This document shows positions 1-10,994 of a stretch of DNA of 64,000 nt, piece by piece (position 1 is the first letter of the stretch; every line of letters begins with the position of its first letter). Below the pieces are notes generated by a model, which saw nothing but the letters and a program-made list of their open reading frames with translations, was not told where the DNA came from and did not search any database. The position numbers and the translations under genes were made by a program. Source of the DNA: Strongyloides papillosus (lineage: Eukaryota; Nematoda; Chromadorea; Rhabditida; Strongyloididae); contig SRSI01000050.1 of the NCBI GenBank assembly GCA_005656395.1, positions 3,596,001-3,660,000 on the forward strand. Reading direction: 5' to 3'.

Positions 1-2
1 CA

Positions 3-1348
3 GTTAGGGAATTAATTAAAAAGTGTAGAGATGTTTGTGCTGAGTATCCTGAACATGAAAAATTAAAAGATATAGTTGAAAGTACAAAATGGTTATCATA
101 TATACGATCAATATTACGTGCCTCAGAGGCTGTTGTTAATTTAGTTCATGATGAAAAGAAAACTGTTCTTGTACATTGTTCAGATGGTTGGGATAGGACA
201 GCACAAATTACATCAATAGCAATGTTAATGATGGATCCATATTATAGGACAATTAATGGTTTTGCTATTCTAATCGAAAAAGAATGGTGCTCATTTGGGC
301 ATAAATTTTCACATCGTTGTGGACATGGTGTTGATAAACCAAACGATAGTGAAAGATCACCCATATTTCTTCAGTTTCTAGAATGTGTATGGCAAATATA
401 TAATAACTATTCTTCATACTTTGAATTTAATGATCGTTATCTTTTATTCTTAGCTGATGAGCTATACTCTTGCCGATTTGGTACATTTTTATTTAACAAT
501 GAATGTGAAAGAATCAAGGAACACCACTGTCCAAATACAACAGTTTCAATTTGGACACATATATATAACAACTACAAAGATTTTGTTAACGAGAAATATA
601 ATCATAATTTATCAACTACTGGTGACTCAAATTCTACATTAAAAATTTTGGATTATAATAAACCATTAGATGTATGGAGGGCTTATTATAGTGGACCTGC
701 TTTAGAATCTCTTGAAAAGTTAAAAGAAAAACGAGAAAGACTAGAAAGAGAATCGGAGGAGAAAAACATTAACAATTTTTCAAGAAAAAAATCATCTTTT
801 GATGCTTCTTCAGACGGTATGTAAAAGCTTTTGTAAAATATTTAGGTTTCTTTCTGTAAATATAGTGTATAGTATATTCCTTTGCAAAATATTATTACTA
901 TATAAATATTAACCAATTGTTTAGTTATCATTTTATTTTTGTATAAATATTATAAGATTTTTGTAGATTTAATTGTAAAAATGTTCCTATCTTTTGTATC
1001 AATATCATTTAATAAATAATTTCAGATAATTCATCTTATTCATTAGTGGAAGTAGAAGATGCCGATGATGCATTATGTAGGGAATTTAAACGTCAAAATA
1101 TTTCTTTCAATATTTCGCCATCATTAAATTCGAATGATTACAAAAATCATCACTCAAATAACCATTCAACAATAGTTTTATATGAAGGTCACTCTACTTT
1201 TCATAAACAATCTTCTCCAGCAATTATTCCAACGAGACCGGCACCACCAAGACCAACACCACCCCGTCCATCACCTCCTAAGCTTTCTACTAGCAATATT
1301 AACGCAGTTAAATTTTCAAAAATAACAGAAGCTTCATCAAATGACTGA
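3..1348 (+). CDS. mtm-1: Myotubularin-family phosphoinositide 3-phosphatase, C-terminal part (5' end outside window)
   Basis: Exons 3..816 and 1026..1348 join in frame (donor GTATGT, acceptor TTTCAG; 209-bp intron), giving 378 residues; the frame is open at the left edge, so the gene starts outside. The catalytic loop HCSDGWDRTAQ (CX5R, Cys and Arg present) is encoded at about 174-206, so this should be an active phosphatase removing the 3-phosphate from PI3P and PI(3,5)P2 on endosomal membranes. The text after the loop (YYRTINGF, KEW..FGHKF, SPIFLQF, YSCRFGTFLFN) matches the MTM1/MTMR1/MTMR2 branch better than MTMR3/4 or the dead members. It is followed by a charged, probably coiled-coil segment (LEKLKEKRERLERE) and, in the last exon, a proline-arginine run (APPRPTPPRPSPPK) that could dock SH3 proteins. 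The clade assignment, and so the symbol, is an inference; the family is certain. Confidence 0.85.
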
Positions 1349-1747
1349 CTGTAGTTTGGTTGATGTGTTTATTATATTGATGAAAATAATTATTTTTTAT
1401 TAATTTAAATAAGAACTAAAATTCCATGCTATTTAAATTTGTATCTATATTTTTAAGTAATTGTTATTGTTGAAATAAAAATATTAAAAATGATATGTGG
1501 ATAAAAAATAAAAAAGGTCAATCTCTTAAAAGATTTTACTATCACATAACAATATAGTCATTTGTGAAAAATTTCACTAATCACACTACAATTAGATGTA
1601 AAATATACAAATGTAATTTTTTTTAAAACATTCCTTTAAGATAGATTTATTCCACAAAAAAAAATTTCAAAGGAAAAGTGGAATATCTAGTGGTAACATT
1701 TATAAACAATAAACACCTAATAATTATTAGCTTAAACAAACTATCTC
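1349..1747. other. Convergent intergenic spacer
   Basis: This AT-rich spacer lies between the 3' ends of the myotubularin gene (+) and the DNAJC11-type gene (-). It contains A/T runs and AATAAA-like strings usable as poly(A) signals by both genes. I see no ORF, repeat or RNA gene in it. Confidence 0.6.
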
Positions 1748-3503
1748 TTATGACTGAAGTCTATGAACACTTAATGGGATATTCAATGGACATTCATCAG
1801 CTACGGTGCATAAATGCATTTCATCCCTAAATTTATAAGAAACTTTGAGCATTTTGGGTTTCCCAGGACATGGATCATAGAAACCTGGCAAATGAGACTT
1901 ATTAGAGTAAATTCTTAATTGAGAATCATTAACCATTGCCTGAAGTGGTATTGTTACATCAATAAGTTTATCCCCAGCGATAGGATATTGATTTGAATAA
2001 GGTCCATAATTCATCATTTCTCCATATTTTGCTTCTATTATAACAAGGCCGTGTTTACGATCTTCATCACTAGCTATCCTCTCAGCAGTTGATCTCATCA
2101 AATGGCAAGTTTTAACAGCTTCCTGTTCTCTAAATGAATAAACTTGACTATCATTGGTGTTGTCACCAAAAATACGCATGAATTTCTCGATAGGCTTATA
2201 AAAAACTGATTTAACAATGTAAAAGCCAATATATGGTAACAAAGTTCCATAAATAAAAGCACGAGAGATATCCTCTTTGTCATCACAAAGAACTAATTGG
2301 GTTTGATATGTTGACAGACCAGTTTTGATCTTGAAATTAGCAATTAACATCAATGCTGGATATGAAAATTGAATCCCACATCCGATTTTTGAAAATTTTC
2401 CCAGTTTTCTTTCGAAATTTAATGATGGTGTACATCCCATGAAAGAAAAAGTACAACCAGCTTCATATAAAGCATCATTTTCAGCATATCTCTTATAGTA
2501 CACAAATCTTGCGTTAGGATTTACCGGAGACAATGATATATTAGCAACAAATTTTGGATCGTTCAATTCTGATATTACTATGGATGTTGTCAAAGTTGAA
2601 ATTTCAGTACCCAAAGTATAAGCTATAGTACCCTGGACATTTGAACGAAGTTGTTGTAAGTAAATAAATGACAATGAAGGATTAAAGGACCCAACGTAAG
2701 GAAGGTACTCTATTGTTGGTTGTACGGAAATATAAGATTTTGAAAACACCGATGTTATGAATTTGAAACTATAACTTATACTATCTTCTCTAATTTCAAC
2801 TGAATTTTCAATGTCCTTAGTTTGTGAATATGATTTATTCCATACAATCCTAAAATATCCATCACCTCTACCATTGAATGCTTTAACTCTACCCTGAAGT
2901 CCTATTTTATCACTCATTGTAATTGAGCAATTGACATTTTGTGATAAAGATATACCAGTAAATGTTGGAAGAAAACGTTCCTCCTTCAATCTTCTAAAAA
3001 GTCCAGAACAGTTACATTTTACAAAGAATAATCCAGAAGGGTGAACTCGAGCTAACATTAATTCCTGCTCTCTAAGTCTTTTTAAAAACTCAAATTCTTT
3101 TCTTATATCATCAGATACATTTGAAATTTCGATGATCTCTCCTCCACATATATCTAATCCTTCTAGCCCAACAGCATCATAAATAGCTCTCTTTTTAGGA
3201 TCAGTCAATGCTGAAAATTAAATATTCTAAAAAAACTAATTAGAAAAACATACTTGTAAAAGCATTTCTTAATTGTAGAAAAAGTTTCTCCGCTTCAGCT
3301 TTATCTTCATTATCAGTATGTTTATCAGGATGGAAAATTCTACAACGATGTTTGTAGGCTTTCGTAACATCCTCTATGGTTGCATCTCGGGGTACATTTA
3401 GAAGAGCATAGTAATCCAACTCTTTTTCATCATTATTTAATTCATCTTCTAAGTTATCAAAATCTGATCCATTTATAGATGAAAAGGAGTCATCCGCGTT
3501 CAT
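1748..3503 (-). CDS. DNAJC11: DNAJC11-type mitochondrial J-domain protein
   Basis: Complement of 3254..3503 joined to 1748..3210, across a 43-bp intron (donor GTATGT, acceptor TTTTCAG). The join restores the end of the J domain (NAFTTLTDPKKRAIYD) and gives 570 residues, close to the length of the family. An acidic N-terminus precedes a J domain at about residues 30-97 with the HPD triad at 58-60, needed to stimulate Hsp70 ATPase. The rest is the long DNAJC11 region with its C-terminal DUF3395 segment. Known family members sit at the mitochondrial outer membrane and associate with MICOS/SAM for cristae organisation. The C. elegans relative is, as far as I recall, dnj-9. The start codon is the first ATG of the open frame. 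Convergent with the upstream myotubularin gene. Confidence 0.9.
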
Positions 3504-4243
3504 TGGAGCAAAATAATGTGGACAGGTAAACCCAAAATATAGACAATAGCTCCTGATTTTTAAATTTGGCGTTTAGATCTCGTGACGAAAACATTGGGAG
3601 ATCGTTCATTCTAAGTGGCACCTTTAATTATATTTCTTGATTTGTTTGTAAAGTGATGAAAAAATTTTGATGGTATTTGTTAGATTTTAAAATAATATTG
3701 TTGTTTTTTTACTAAATTAAAGTGGGAGATTGGTTACTAATTTAAACATTAGAAATTATGTTTCCCTCTGTTATATAGTCATAAAAAATTACTGTAAAAG
3801 GATTTAAATAGAGAAAAAAGATTTCTACATGAAGTTGTTACGATATACATATCACAATATCTTAAATAATGTTTAACATGATTCAATTTTTTCAAGATCT
3901 TTTCAAACCAGTATAACTATAACACCTTGAATATTTTCTTCAGTAGATATTCTTGGAAAAGTTAAAGGTTGTAAAAATTATTACTAATTGGGATATTAAA
4001 TGATCTATTAATGTTATCTTGAGGCAAGGGTAGGAGATTTCTAATGTTCCATAATTAAAGTGGATAAGTTTTAGAAATATTATCAATGAATAAATTGATA
4101 TTAAAATAACATATAATCACTCACCTACTGTGCAATGTTCTTTATCTTTAATTATAATAACAAAAAGTATAGATATGCAATTTTTTTTATTTAAAAAACA
4201 ATAAAAAGAGAGGAAAAATAATATTGATATCTAAATATTAAAT
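3504..4243. other. Intergenic region with a degraded F-box-gene 3' relic
   Basis: There is no intact gene. On the minus strand around 3840-4030 the sequence resembles the segment at about 5440-5600: both carry a 'caccTTGAatatttt..cagtaga' core, and both would translate as the tail of the same type of protein (QG-V-hydrophobic), here interrupted by stops. I read it as an older decayed copy lying downstream of the F-box pseudogene. The first 150 bp also serve as the promoter side of the DNAJC11-type gene. Confidence 0.35.
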
Positions 4244-5295
4244 TTACAAAGACATCACATATTCATAAAAAAAATTGAGTTTGCTAATGAAACTCAATAT
4301 TGAGACTTCTAGAGAATTTTTTAAAGCGTAAAAAATTTTCATGTTCAATACCACATTTGAACATTTCATAGAATTCACAATCGAGTATCTTTCATCATTA
4401 TCTTCTACCACTAAATCATTCCTAAATTTTATTTTGCCAACAAGTTTCATATAAAACCTTTGTCTTAAAACACCAAATTTTTTAACCCCCTCGTCGAAGA
4501 TTAATCTATATTGCTTACGATCGCATCTATTCTCAGGATTTAAAAGTCCAAGCTCAAACATATGATTCGTTATTTGAATATAAAGTGGTTTACGAGTATC
4601 AGTAGAAGCATTCTCATATTCTAACATAGGATTGCCAATTAAGATATCCATTATAATTTTTTTTATGACTAAACTTGGTTTATTTCTTTCAAAAATACCT
4701 AATCTTCTAAGGGATTGCATTCTGAAAAGATCACCATTATAGGGTAATATAAGTTTTCGATTGCTTAGAATTAAAATATGAAAGCTTTTGAAGCGTGATG
4801 TCCCCTTTGGTAATTCAGCGGAAACATTACATATAGAAGAATAGCGTTCGTCAGAGAGCAATTCTCTACGTACCCATATGGATCCTCTTTCCGAGACATT
4901 ATAAAGATAAAACATTGCGATTTTTGTAAAATCCATATTTTTAAGAAAATTTCCATACTCATCGTCATTACTAAATTTGGCCTTAAGGATAAATTTTTTA
5001 TTAATTTATTTCTTAAAATTAAAATAGAACTTGCAAATTTTCTAGGTCCTTCCAAGAATATATTTTCATCAATCATCAAAGTATAGTCAACTCTGGATAC
5101 TTTAACTCCATCATGAGCAATTGATAGATTTATATACTTTTGGTCTATCCAAAGATAGAATGTTTTGTTCAATTAAAAAGTATAAATCTCTACAGACAAG
5201 TTTGAGATTCTTATACTTTTCCAATCTAATTTCTTAAAAATTTGGAGTTTAAAATTATCTGGTAAGGATAATAAATCCATTGCAGGTTCATCCAT
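4244..5295 (-). pseudogene. F-box protein pseudogene with several frameshifts
   Basis: An ATG at 5295 opens an F-box-like N-terminus (LLSLPDNFKLQIFKKLDWKSI). After about 27 codons the frame breaks: one base appears to be missing at about 5205, and the next frame continues the F-box as NLKLVCRDLYFLIEQN. A second shift near 5120 moves into the frame covering 4771-5172 (RVDYTLMIDENIF..GPRKFASS). A third near 4970 moves into the long frame ending at 4244 (KFSNDDEYGNFLKNMDFTKIAMFYL and onwards). An intact relative would be an SCF ubiquitin-ligase substrate adaptor. Three shifts within 1 kb and no splice sites at the breaks favour a dead gene over introns. F-box genes are large, fast-turning families in nematodes, so local decay is expected. 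The exact breakpoints are estimated by eye. Confidence 0.6.
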
Positions 5296-5439
5296 TGTAA
5301 GATTGTAGAATAAAATAGAAAAACACAAATATGTTTTCTCAAATTTAATACAATCAAAAAAATCTACAGTAAAAGAAATGGAACGACTAAAAGATTTTAA
5401 ATAAAATCGCTACAAGAAATAGAAAAGTTTTATTGAAAT

Positions 5440-5960
5440 TACTTTAATACCATTCATTTTCTTCATGATATTGCTTAACCAACATAACAACGGCACCCTG
5501 AGTATTTTTTCAGTAGAGATTGTTGAAAAAATTTGAAAGTTACTAAAATCACAAGCTATTGGAATTTTGACTACCCTAATGATGTAATCTTGAAGCTACC
5601 TCTGAAGAAATTCAACGCTTCTAAAGGTATCATAATTATCCTTACCATGAACAAGCAAAACTACTGTGTTTTTATCATTCTTCATTATTTTATAAATATC
5701 AGGATTTTTGATAAATTTTCAAAGAGTAATTTCGAATAAAATCTTCCATTTTTTTGTCTTTATTTTGCATCATCGACTGTTGACTTGTTGTGCCAGCAAA
5801 GTATCTTTTGACATAACTACGTTGAATAGATGTTCATGATCTTGGTTGACGTGGAACTAAAAAAGATCTGTCACAGAGATGAAGTAATTTATAGCATTCG
5901 TATTCTTCGTCGATAGAATTTATTCAAACATGGTGAATCTTTGATTAATCAAGAGTACTA
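5440..5960 (-). pseudogene. Decayed relic of a second gene, related at its 3' end to the relic at 3.8-4.0 kb
   Basis: The minus strand shows coding-like pieces in different frames separated by stops: an end reading QGAVVMLVKQYHEENEWY followed by a stop at about 5448, and further upstream pieces such as IDEEYECYKLLHLCDRSF around 5830-5920. Its terminal 120 bp resemble 3840-3960. The short plus-strand ORF at 5533-5739 is an antisense shadow. I cannot name the protein beyond a likely connection to the neighbouring F-box pseudogene. The remainder of 5296-6254 is AT-rich with no feature I can support. Confidence 0.35.
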
Positions 5961-6254
5961 AATGTTTAACAATGACATTTTTGATAAATTTGAGTAAATA
6001 ATTTTGTTAATAAGTATTTACTTAAGCACCTAATTTGATAAAGCACTAGAAAATATCTAGCATGTCATATTCAAAATGGAAAAAATATTATTATAAATTA
6101 AAAAAAAACAATTTTTAATTAAACTTTTATGATTTTATTCTTTTAGTAACAATTTACATTTTGACTATTAAATTACAATTAATTTGATCATAAAAAATAG
6201 ATTAAAAAATTAGAATTGTTACAAAAGAATTTACTACAAAATATTTTTTTCCTA

Positions 6255-8426
6255 CTATTTAGCTCCGAACTTAACATTCTTGAAATGGTTTTTACCGAGA
6301 TTTGTAGAAGCTGAATTTCCAGTAACACTACTTGAAGATGTGGATGTTTTGGAATCATTTCCATTTTTATTCATTTTTATAACAATTAAGTTATGAGCAT
6401 CTTTGGGTTTCCCTGTAGCTGCCTTTTTATCACCATTCATACCGCTTGATCCTTTGTTGTTACTTTTGGAGAGTGAAGATGATTCGGAGTAAGATAATGA
6501 TGATGACGAAGTATTTCCTAATTTTCTTTTTTTAGTTCTTCTAACAATTATATGTGCCACTACAATCATTATTATGCAAGACAAAACAACAGTAACTACG
6601 ATTACAGCTATCCAAGATGTTGAATTATCTACGTATTCATCTACAGTCTTGTCCTTATTTGTAGTAATTATTGCAATGTTCTTGGTTTTAGTACCTCCTC
6701 TGATAACAAAACTAATCTGTCGCTTTGTATAAAAGGTTGTCTCAGCCGGTGTTTGGTATATGCATATGACTATTACTCCAGGAACATCCTTAGGTGCTTT
6801 ATAAGTAACTAGATTCTCCTTAATATCTATTTCATCTGTTGCATTGGAGAAATTAACAATATCTATTGGCTTCCTGACATTCTCCCCAAATTCAATCCTT
6901 AGTTTTTTGATTTCACCAAGGGATTCATATTGTTTTATACAACCAATATATTGTTTGTTGTTGTTTTTTAGATCCCCTAACGACAACTCAGAACCTTCAT
7001 CAGGCAAATAATATACCTTGTCCATAGTAATAACATTTTTGTTGAAGAATTTTGTTGTTTTTGATTCCTTACATCTATAGGAGCCATAATTATCAATATT
7101 ATCCCTATCAAAAGTTATTTGATTTTTAGACGAAGTGTAGATGATGTTGGGCTTCTCCTCATTTTTTATAGAATATTCAGCCGCTCTCGAGTAGAATTCA
7201 TCCATATGAACTTTGTTTATTCCTTCAACTTTTGATAAACATCTAAAGATAAAGTTTTGGTAGAGATCGTCCAATTTGATAAGGCGGTAAAATATGTTCT
7301 TCCTTTGATGGTTTTGTATTGAATCTACTGATCCTATTGTAGGCAAGATATTAGCCTTTATATCACTCTTTAAATTTTTTATACACGATGCTTCTTTAGT
7401 AACATCAGCATTATCAATTCTAACATGTATACTTGGATTTCTCAGAATATCAGAAATACTGTCCCATTTATAAATATATATTATTTGTCCAGCATAAAAT
7501 TTGTGTTTTGAGTCCTTATTACGAATCTCCATTACATCCATTATTCTTTCAGACATATAATTTGTGTCTGTTTCTAAATAACCAAAGTGGTAATGATGTT
7601 GTGGGTTATCAGATGATTGGCATTTTATCTCTTCATTTAGTGGATTGATTTCTCCTGCTATATTTATATTTCTATCATCTTCTTCTAATTTATATCCAAT
7701 AAGTAAATCCGGCAATGTTGGTTGCTTTAGTTTTCCACAAATAAATTCTTCTGCATTATAATTTTTCTTATAATAAGGCACCACTATATGCGCGTATCCA
7801 TTTTCTTCTTCAAAAAATCCGTTGTCTTTAATGTGGTCTTCCGGTATAAATTCTATCCATCTCTTTTTATTTACCCAATTAATATAAGGACATAGACCTA
7901 TTATTATATTAACTTTATGATGTCGTCTAGTTCCTAATAACATCTTATTATTGCTTGATTTAATAGTTATCAAAACAGCGTGTTCAACCGTATGAACTTC
8001 ATTTACATTATTTAAGTCATCAGCTCTTTTTTTTCTATCAAAAAACACTAATCCAAATTCATATTGTTGAATCTTGCACCAAAGAGGTAGTAAAAAATCG
8101 AAATTATTTCCTACATAATATCCAGCAGAATAAGAAATTTCATATCCTCCAGCATAATATCTGTTTATCTCTAAACCACAAGGAGAAGTTCCATCATTTA
8201 TGCCATCCAAGGAAAGATAAAGAATTTTAATTTTATCAAACTTTATATTTATATATTCTTTTTGTTCAGTTTTGTATTCTTCCAGTTTATCGAACTCAAA
8301 GGTTAAATGGCCATTATTATTCATCTTATAAAAACCACAAGTATATATTTCAAAGGTAACTTGTCCAGAATCAGATTTGTTAGCTTGAAAGATAATTAGT
8401 AAAAGAGGTAAAAGTTTTACTAACAT
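6255..8426 (-). CDS. Orphan type I membrane protein with large ectodomain
   Basis: A single uninterrupted ORF of 723 residues starting at an ATG followed at once by a signal peptide (MLVKLLPLLLIIFQA, cleavage probably near residue 20). About 580 extracellular residues follow, with scattered cysteines and a DNYGSYRC stretch near residue 455 that recalls the D-x-G-x-Y-x-C of Ig folds, though no complete domain is recognisable. A single TM segment (SWIAVIVVTVVLSCIIMIVV, about residues 603-628) is stopped by RRTKKRK. A serine-rich cytoplasmic tail of about 95 residues contains repeated SSS runs and ends in basic residues. The architecture is receptor-like or adhesion-like. I do not recognise the family; it may be lineage-specific. 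It has no introns, unlike most neighbours. Confidence 0.8.
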   Translation of the reverse strand: MLVKLLPLLLIIFQANKSDSGQVTFEIYTCGFYKMNNNGHLTFEFDKLEEYKTEQKEYINIKFDKIKILYLSLDGINDGTSPCGLEINRYYAGGYEISYSAGYYVGNNFDFLLPLWCKIQQYEFGLVFFDRKKRADDLNNVNEVHTVEHAVLITIKSSNNKMLLGTRRHHKVNIIIGLCPYINWVNKKRWIEFIPEDHIKDNGFFEEENGYAHIVVPYYKKNYNAEEFICGKLKQPTLPDLLIGYKLEEDDRNINIAGEINPLNEEIKCQSSDNPQHHYHFGYLETDTNYMSERIMDVMEIRNKDSKHKFYAGQIIYIYKWDSISDILRNPSIHVRIDNADVTKEASCIKNLKSDIKANILPTIGSVDSIQNHQRKNIFYRLIKLDDLYQNFIFRCLSKVEGINKVHMDEFYSRAAEYSIKNEEKPNIIYTSSKNQITFDRDNIDNYGSYRCKESKTTKFFNKNVITMDKVYYLPDEGSELSLGDLKNNNKQYIGCIKQYESLGEIKKLRIEFGENVRKPIDIVNFSNATDEIDIKENLVTYKAPKDVPGVIVICIYQTPAETTFYTKRQISFVIRGGTKTKNIAIITTNKDKTVDEYVDNSTSWIAVIVVTVVLSCIIMIVVAHIIVRRTKKRKLGNTSSSSLSYSESSSLSKSNNKGSSGMNGDKKAATGKPKDAHNLIVIKMNKNGNDSKTSTSSSSVTGNSASTNLGKNHFKNVKFGAK

Positions 8427-9304
8427 TGTAAAATAAGTTGAAATACGCTATTATTTCTCATTTTGAAATAATAAATTTTTATACTGAAATTTGCATAAAT
8501 TTATTCTAATTTTATATTAATTCAATAGAAATATGAATATAATTTTTTTGCATAAATGATAACATGCAAAAAATAGGACAAATTTTTGAGAAATCAAATG
8601 TAATGTAGAAAAAATCTCCTACGTGTTAAAAAATTAAATTTATAAAAATTTGAAAATTATCAAGCGACATCAAAAATGCTGTAAACGACGCGAAGTATTA
8701 GATTGCTGCATAAATTTTGCCGTTTTTTATAAAAAAATAAATACTTTTGATATTTTGAAGTACGTTTTTAGAAGTCAATTTCCTTTGAAGTTGCGAGCCT
8801 TTTTTACAAAGATCATGCTTTTAAATAATTGAGTACGAAAAATAATTTTATAAGTTTAAAAATTTACTAATAATAATATACATAAATTATTTAACCACAC
8901 AAAGAGTTATCAAGTAAAAATATTATTTTACTATTTTCTCTTTTTTGAGTTGAAATATTTGAATGTGTTTTCTAGTATGAAGAAAATTGTTTTATAGTTT
9001 TTCGTAATTTTGATTTTAAAAGATGATCTTGAAAACAATATATAAAAATAGAGGTATTAAATAAGTGTAATTTCATAAGAAAATATAAAATATAATAATT
9101 CAAACTTTGAAACATGTTAATAAAGATACTGTGGTAATTTAATAAATGCTCTTTATAAAATTAGTTGTAATTATACTTAAAATTAAATTCTAATAATGTA
9201 TTTTGAAACATATTGCAGAAAACAGTTCAACCTTTAAGATGAAAATAGTATTATAGGAAAATAGCAACTTATTTTGATGATTTTTTAATTATTGCTACAA
9301 TTTT
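8427..9304. other. Intergenic, no feature seen
   Basis: This spacer lies between the divergent orphan receptor (-) and the tetraspan array (+). It is very AT-rich. The short ORF at 8650-8832 has no recognisable content. It probably contains the promoters of both sides, but I cannot point to a specific site. Confidence 0.5.
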
Positions 9305-9520
9305 CATGTGCCAAATTTTTGCGATAAAATTGGTCGCAAGTCAAAAAAACTTAAATTTTGTTAGGTGCGACAAAATAGTCAAATTTTACACTGATTAGCG
9401 TTCTTTTTTGTGTATATATCAAAATTTACCTTTATCATGTATTCTAATTTTTTAATATGTAAAAACAATCTTAAAAAATCAAGATAAATATAATATCAAA
9501 AATTAATTTGATTTAAAAAA

Positions 9521-10482
9521 ATGGGTTCACGTGTTACAAGTCTTTTAGCAGTTATAATTTCATTACTAGTTCTAATTGGAGCTGTTGTATTATTTTTCAT
9601 TGGATTTACTGATTTCCAACCTGAATCAGCAAAAGATTTACTTAAAGTTAATGGTAAAATTGCATATTCATATTTTAAAAATTATAACTATTTATCTTTT
9701 TAGAAGCCAAGGTAGACACTTCAAAATTACCAATCATAGATATTATAGGATTCTTAAATAACGGTAAAGGTCATGGTGCATCAATAACTTTTAAAAATGG
9801 TACAAATGTTACTGTTGGATCATTGATAACATATCCAATATGTGTTTATATTCCATTGTCATTGGACGAAATTAAGAATGGTTCAAAAAGTTCATCACTC
9901 AAATCAGATAAAAAAGATAATGAACGTGTTAAATTTCATATGAAACCATCCAAAACTGCAACTTCAACAATTGATCTTTGTGAAGAGAATAGCAAATTAA
10001 CACGAATTCGACTTATTATTGTAGGAACTGGTATTGTTGGAGTTGTCATACTATCACTTATAATAATTTTCACAATTTTCATTCTTTTTGGATTTTGTAG
10101 TAGTGTTAATATACCTATGTTCGTAGCAATTATTGGTGTTCTTGCTTTTTGTTCTGGCGGTACTTGTTTGGGATCTTTAATATATATGAATGTAAATTAT
10201 TATAGTGAGTTTTACATAGGAACACTCTAATGGGAAATTAATTTTTTACTATTTTTAGCTCTTAGAGGATTGGAAAGTACAGAAGTTTCTACAGAATATG
10301 ACCTCCCAAAGCAAGGGAACAACAAGTTTTATCTTCTGTCATGTATTTGTATGTTGCTTTCAAACTTGGTATTTGTTGTAATGATGTTCATAGCAGCAAG
10401 ACAACGAAGAAGAGAAATTATTTTATCTGCTGCTCATCAACTTGCCCCTACCGCAGGACTTTCTTCTAAAATAGCCACTTAA
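9521..10482 (+). CDS. Four-TM membrane protein, array copy 1
   Basis: Exons 9521..9653, 9704..10204 and 10259..10482 (50- and 54-bp introns) give 285 residues. Exon 1 encodes a cytoplasmic MGSRVTS and TM1 (LLAVIISLLVLIGAVVLFFIGF). Exon 2 encodes an extracellular loop of about 100 residues with two cysteines (YPICVYIP and IDLCEE), then TM2 (IIVGTGIVGVVILSLIIIF) and TM3 (FVAIIGVLAFCSGG). Exon 3 encodes a short second loop, TM4 (CICMLLSNLVFVVMMFIAA) and a basic tail (RQRRREI). One large loop followed by a small one is the topology of claudin/PMP22/clarin proteins, but I see no claudin W-GLW-C-C signature, so the fold assignment is tentative. Function unknown; a junctional or cuticle-facing epithelial role is only a guess. 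Confidence 0.85.
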
Positions 10483-10994
10483 AGATTAAATATTTGTAAC
10501 AAGGAGTTTTAACTAGATTACATTTATTTTATGTCCAAGAAAAAACTGATATCTTATTTAGTTAGAATTTCTAATTTTTAGAATAATTGTAATAAAGTAA
10601 TTGATTAATTAATTTTGCTCTTAAAATTGCATGTAAATTTAACCATTCCAGTTGGAATTCTAAAAAAAATTAATTTCCATTTTGAAATATTTAAAGTTAA
10701 CTTAATAATTTCAATTTTTAAATTTTCTTGTTTAAATACAAAAATAAAAAGGACAAAATTTAACAAAGTTTCATTTTTCATATGTGAAATTTTTGCGATA
10801 AGATTAGTCGCAAGTTAAAAAAATTTGAATTTTATTAAGTGGTACAAAATATCTACATTTTACGCTAACATACGTTCTTTTTTGTATATACATCAAAATT
10901 TACCTTTATTATGTATTCTAATTTTTTAACATGTAAAAAAAATCTTAAAAAATCAAGATAAATATAATATCAAAAATTAATTTGATTTAAAAAA

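Noticed and set aside
5533..5739. 68-codon plus-strand ORF
   Set aside because: Overlaps a minus-strand relic and has no recognisable content.
8650..8832. 60-codon plus-strand ORF
   Set aside because: Chance-length ORF in AT-rich spacer without any family resemblance.
9521..9703. Array copies as separate 60-codon proteins ending in intron 1
   Set aside because: The stop lies in a 50-bp intron conserved in all three copies; splicing gives full four-TM proteins.
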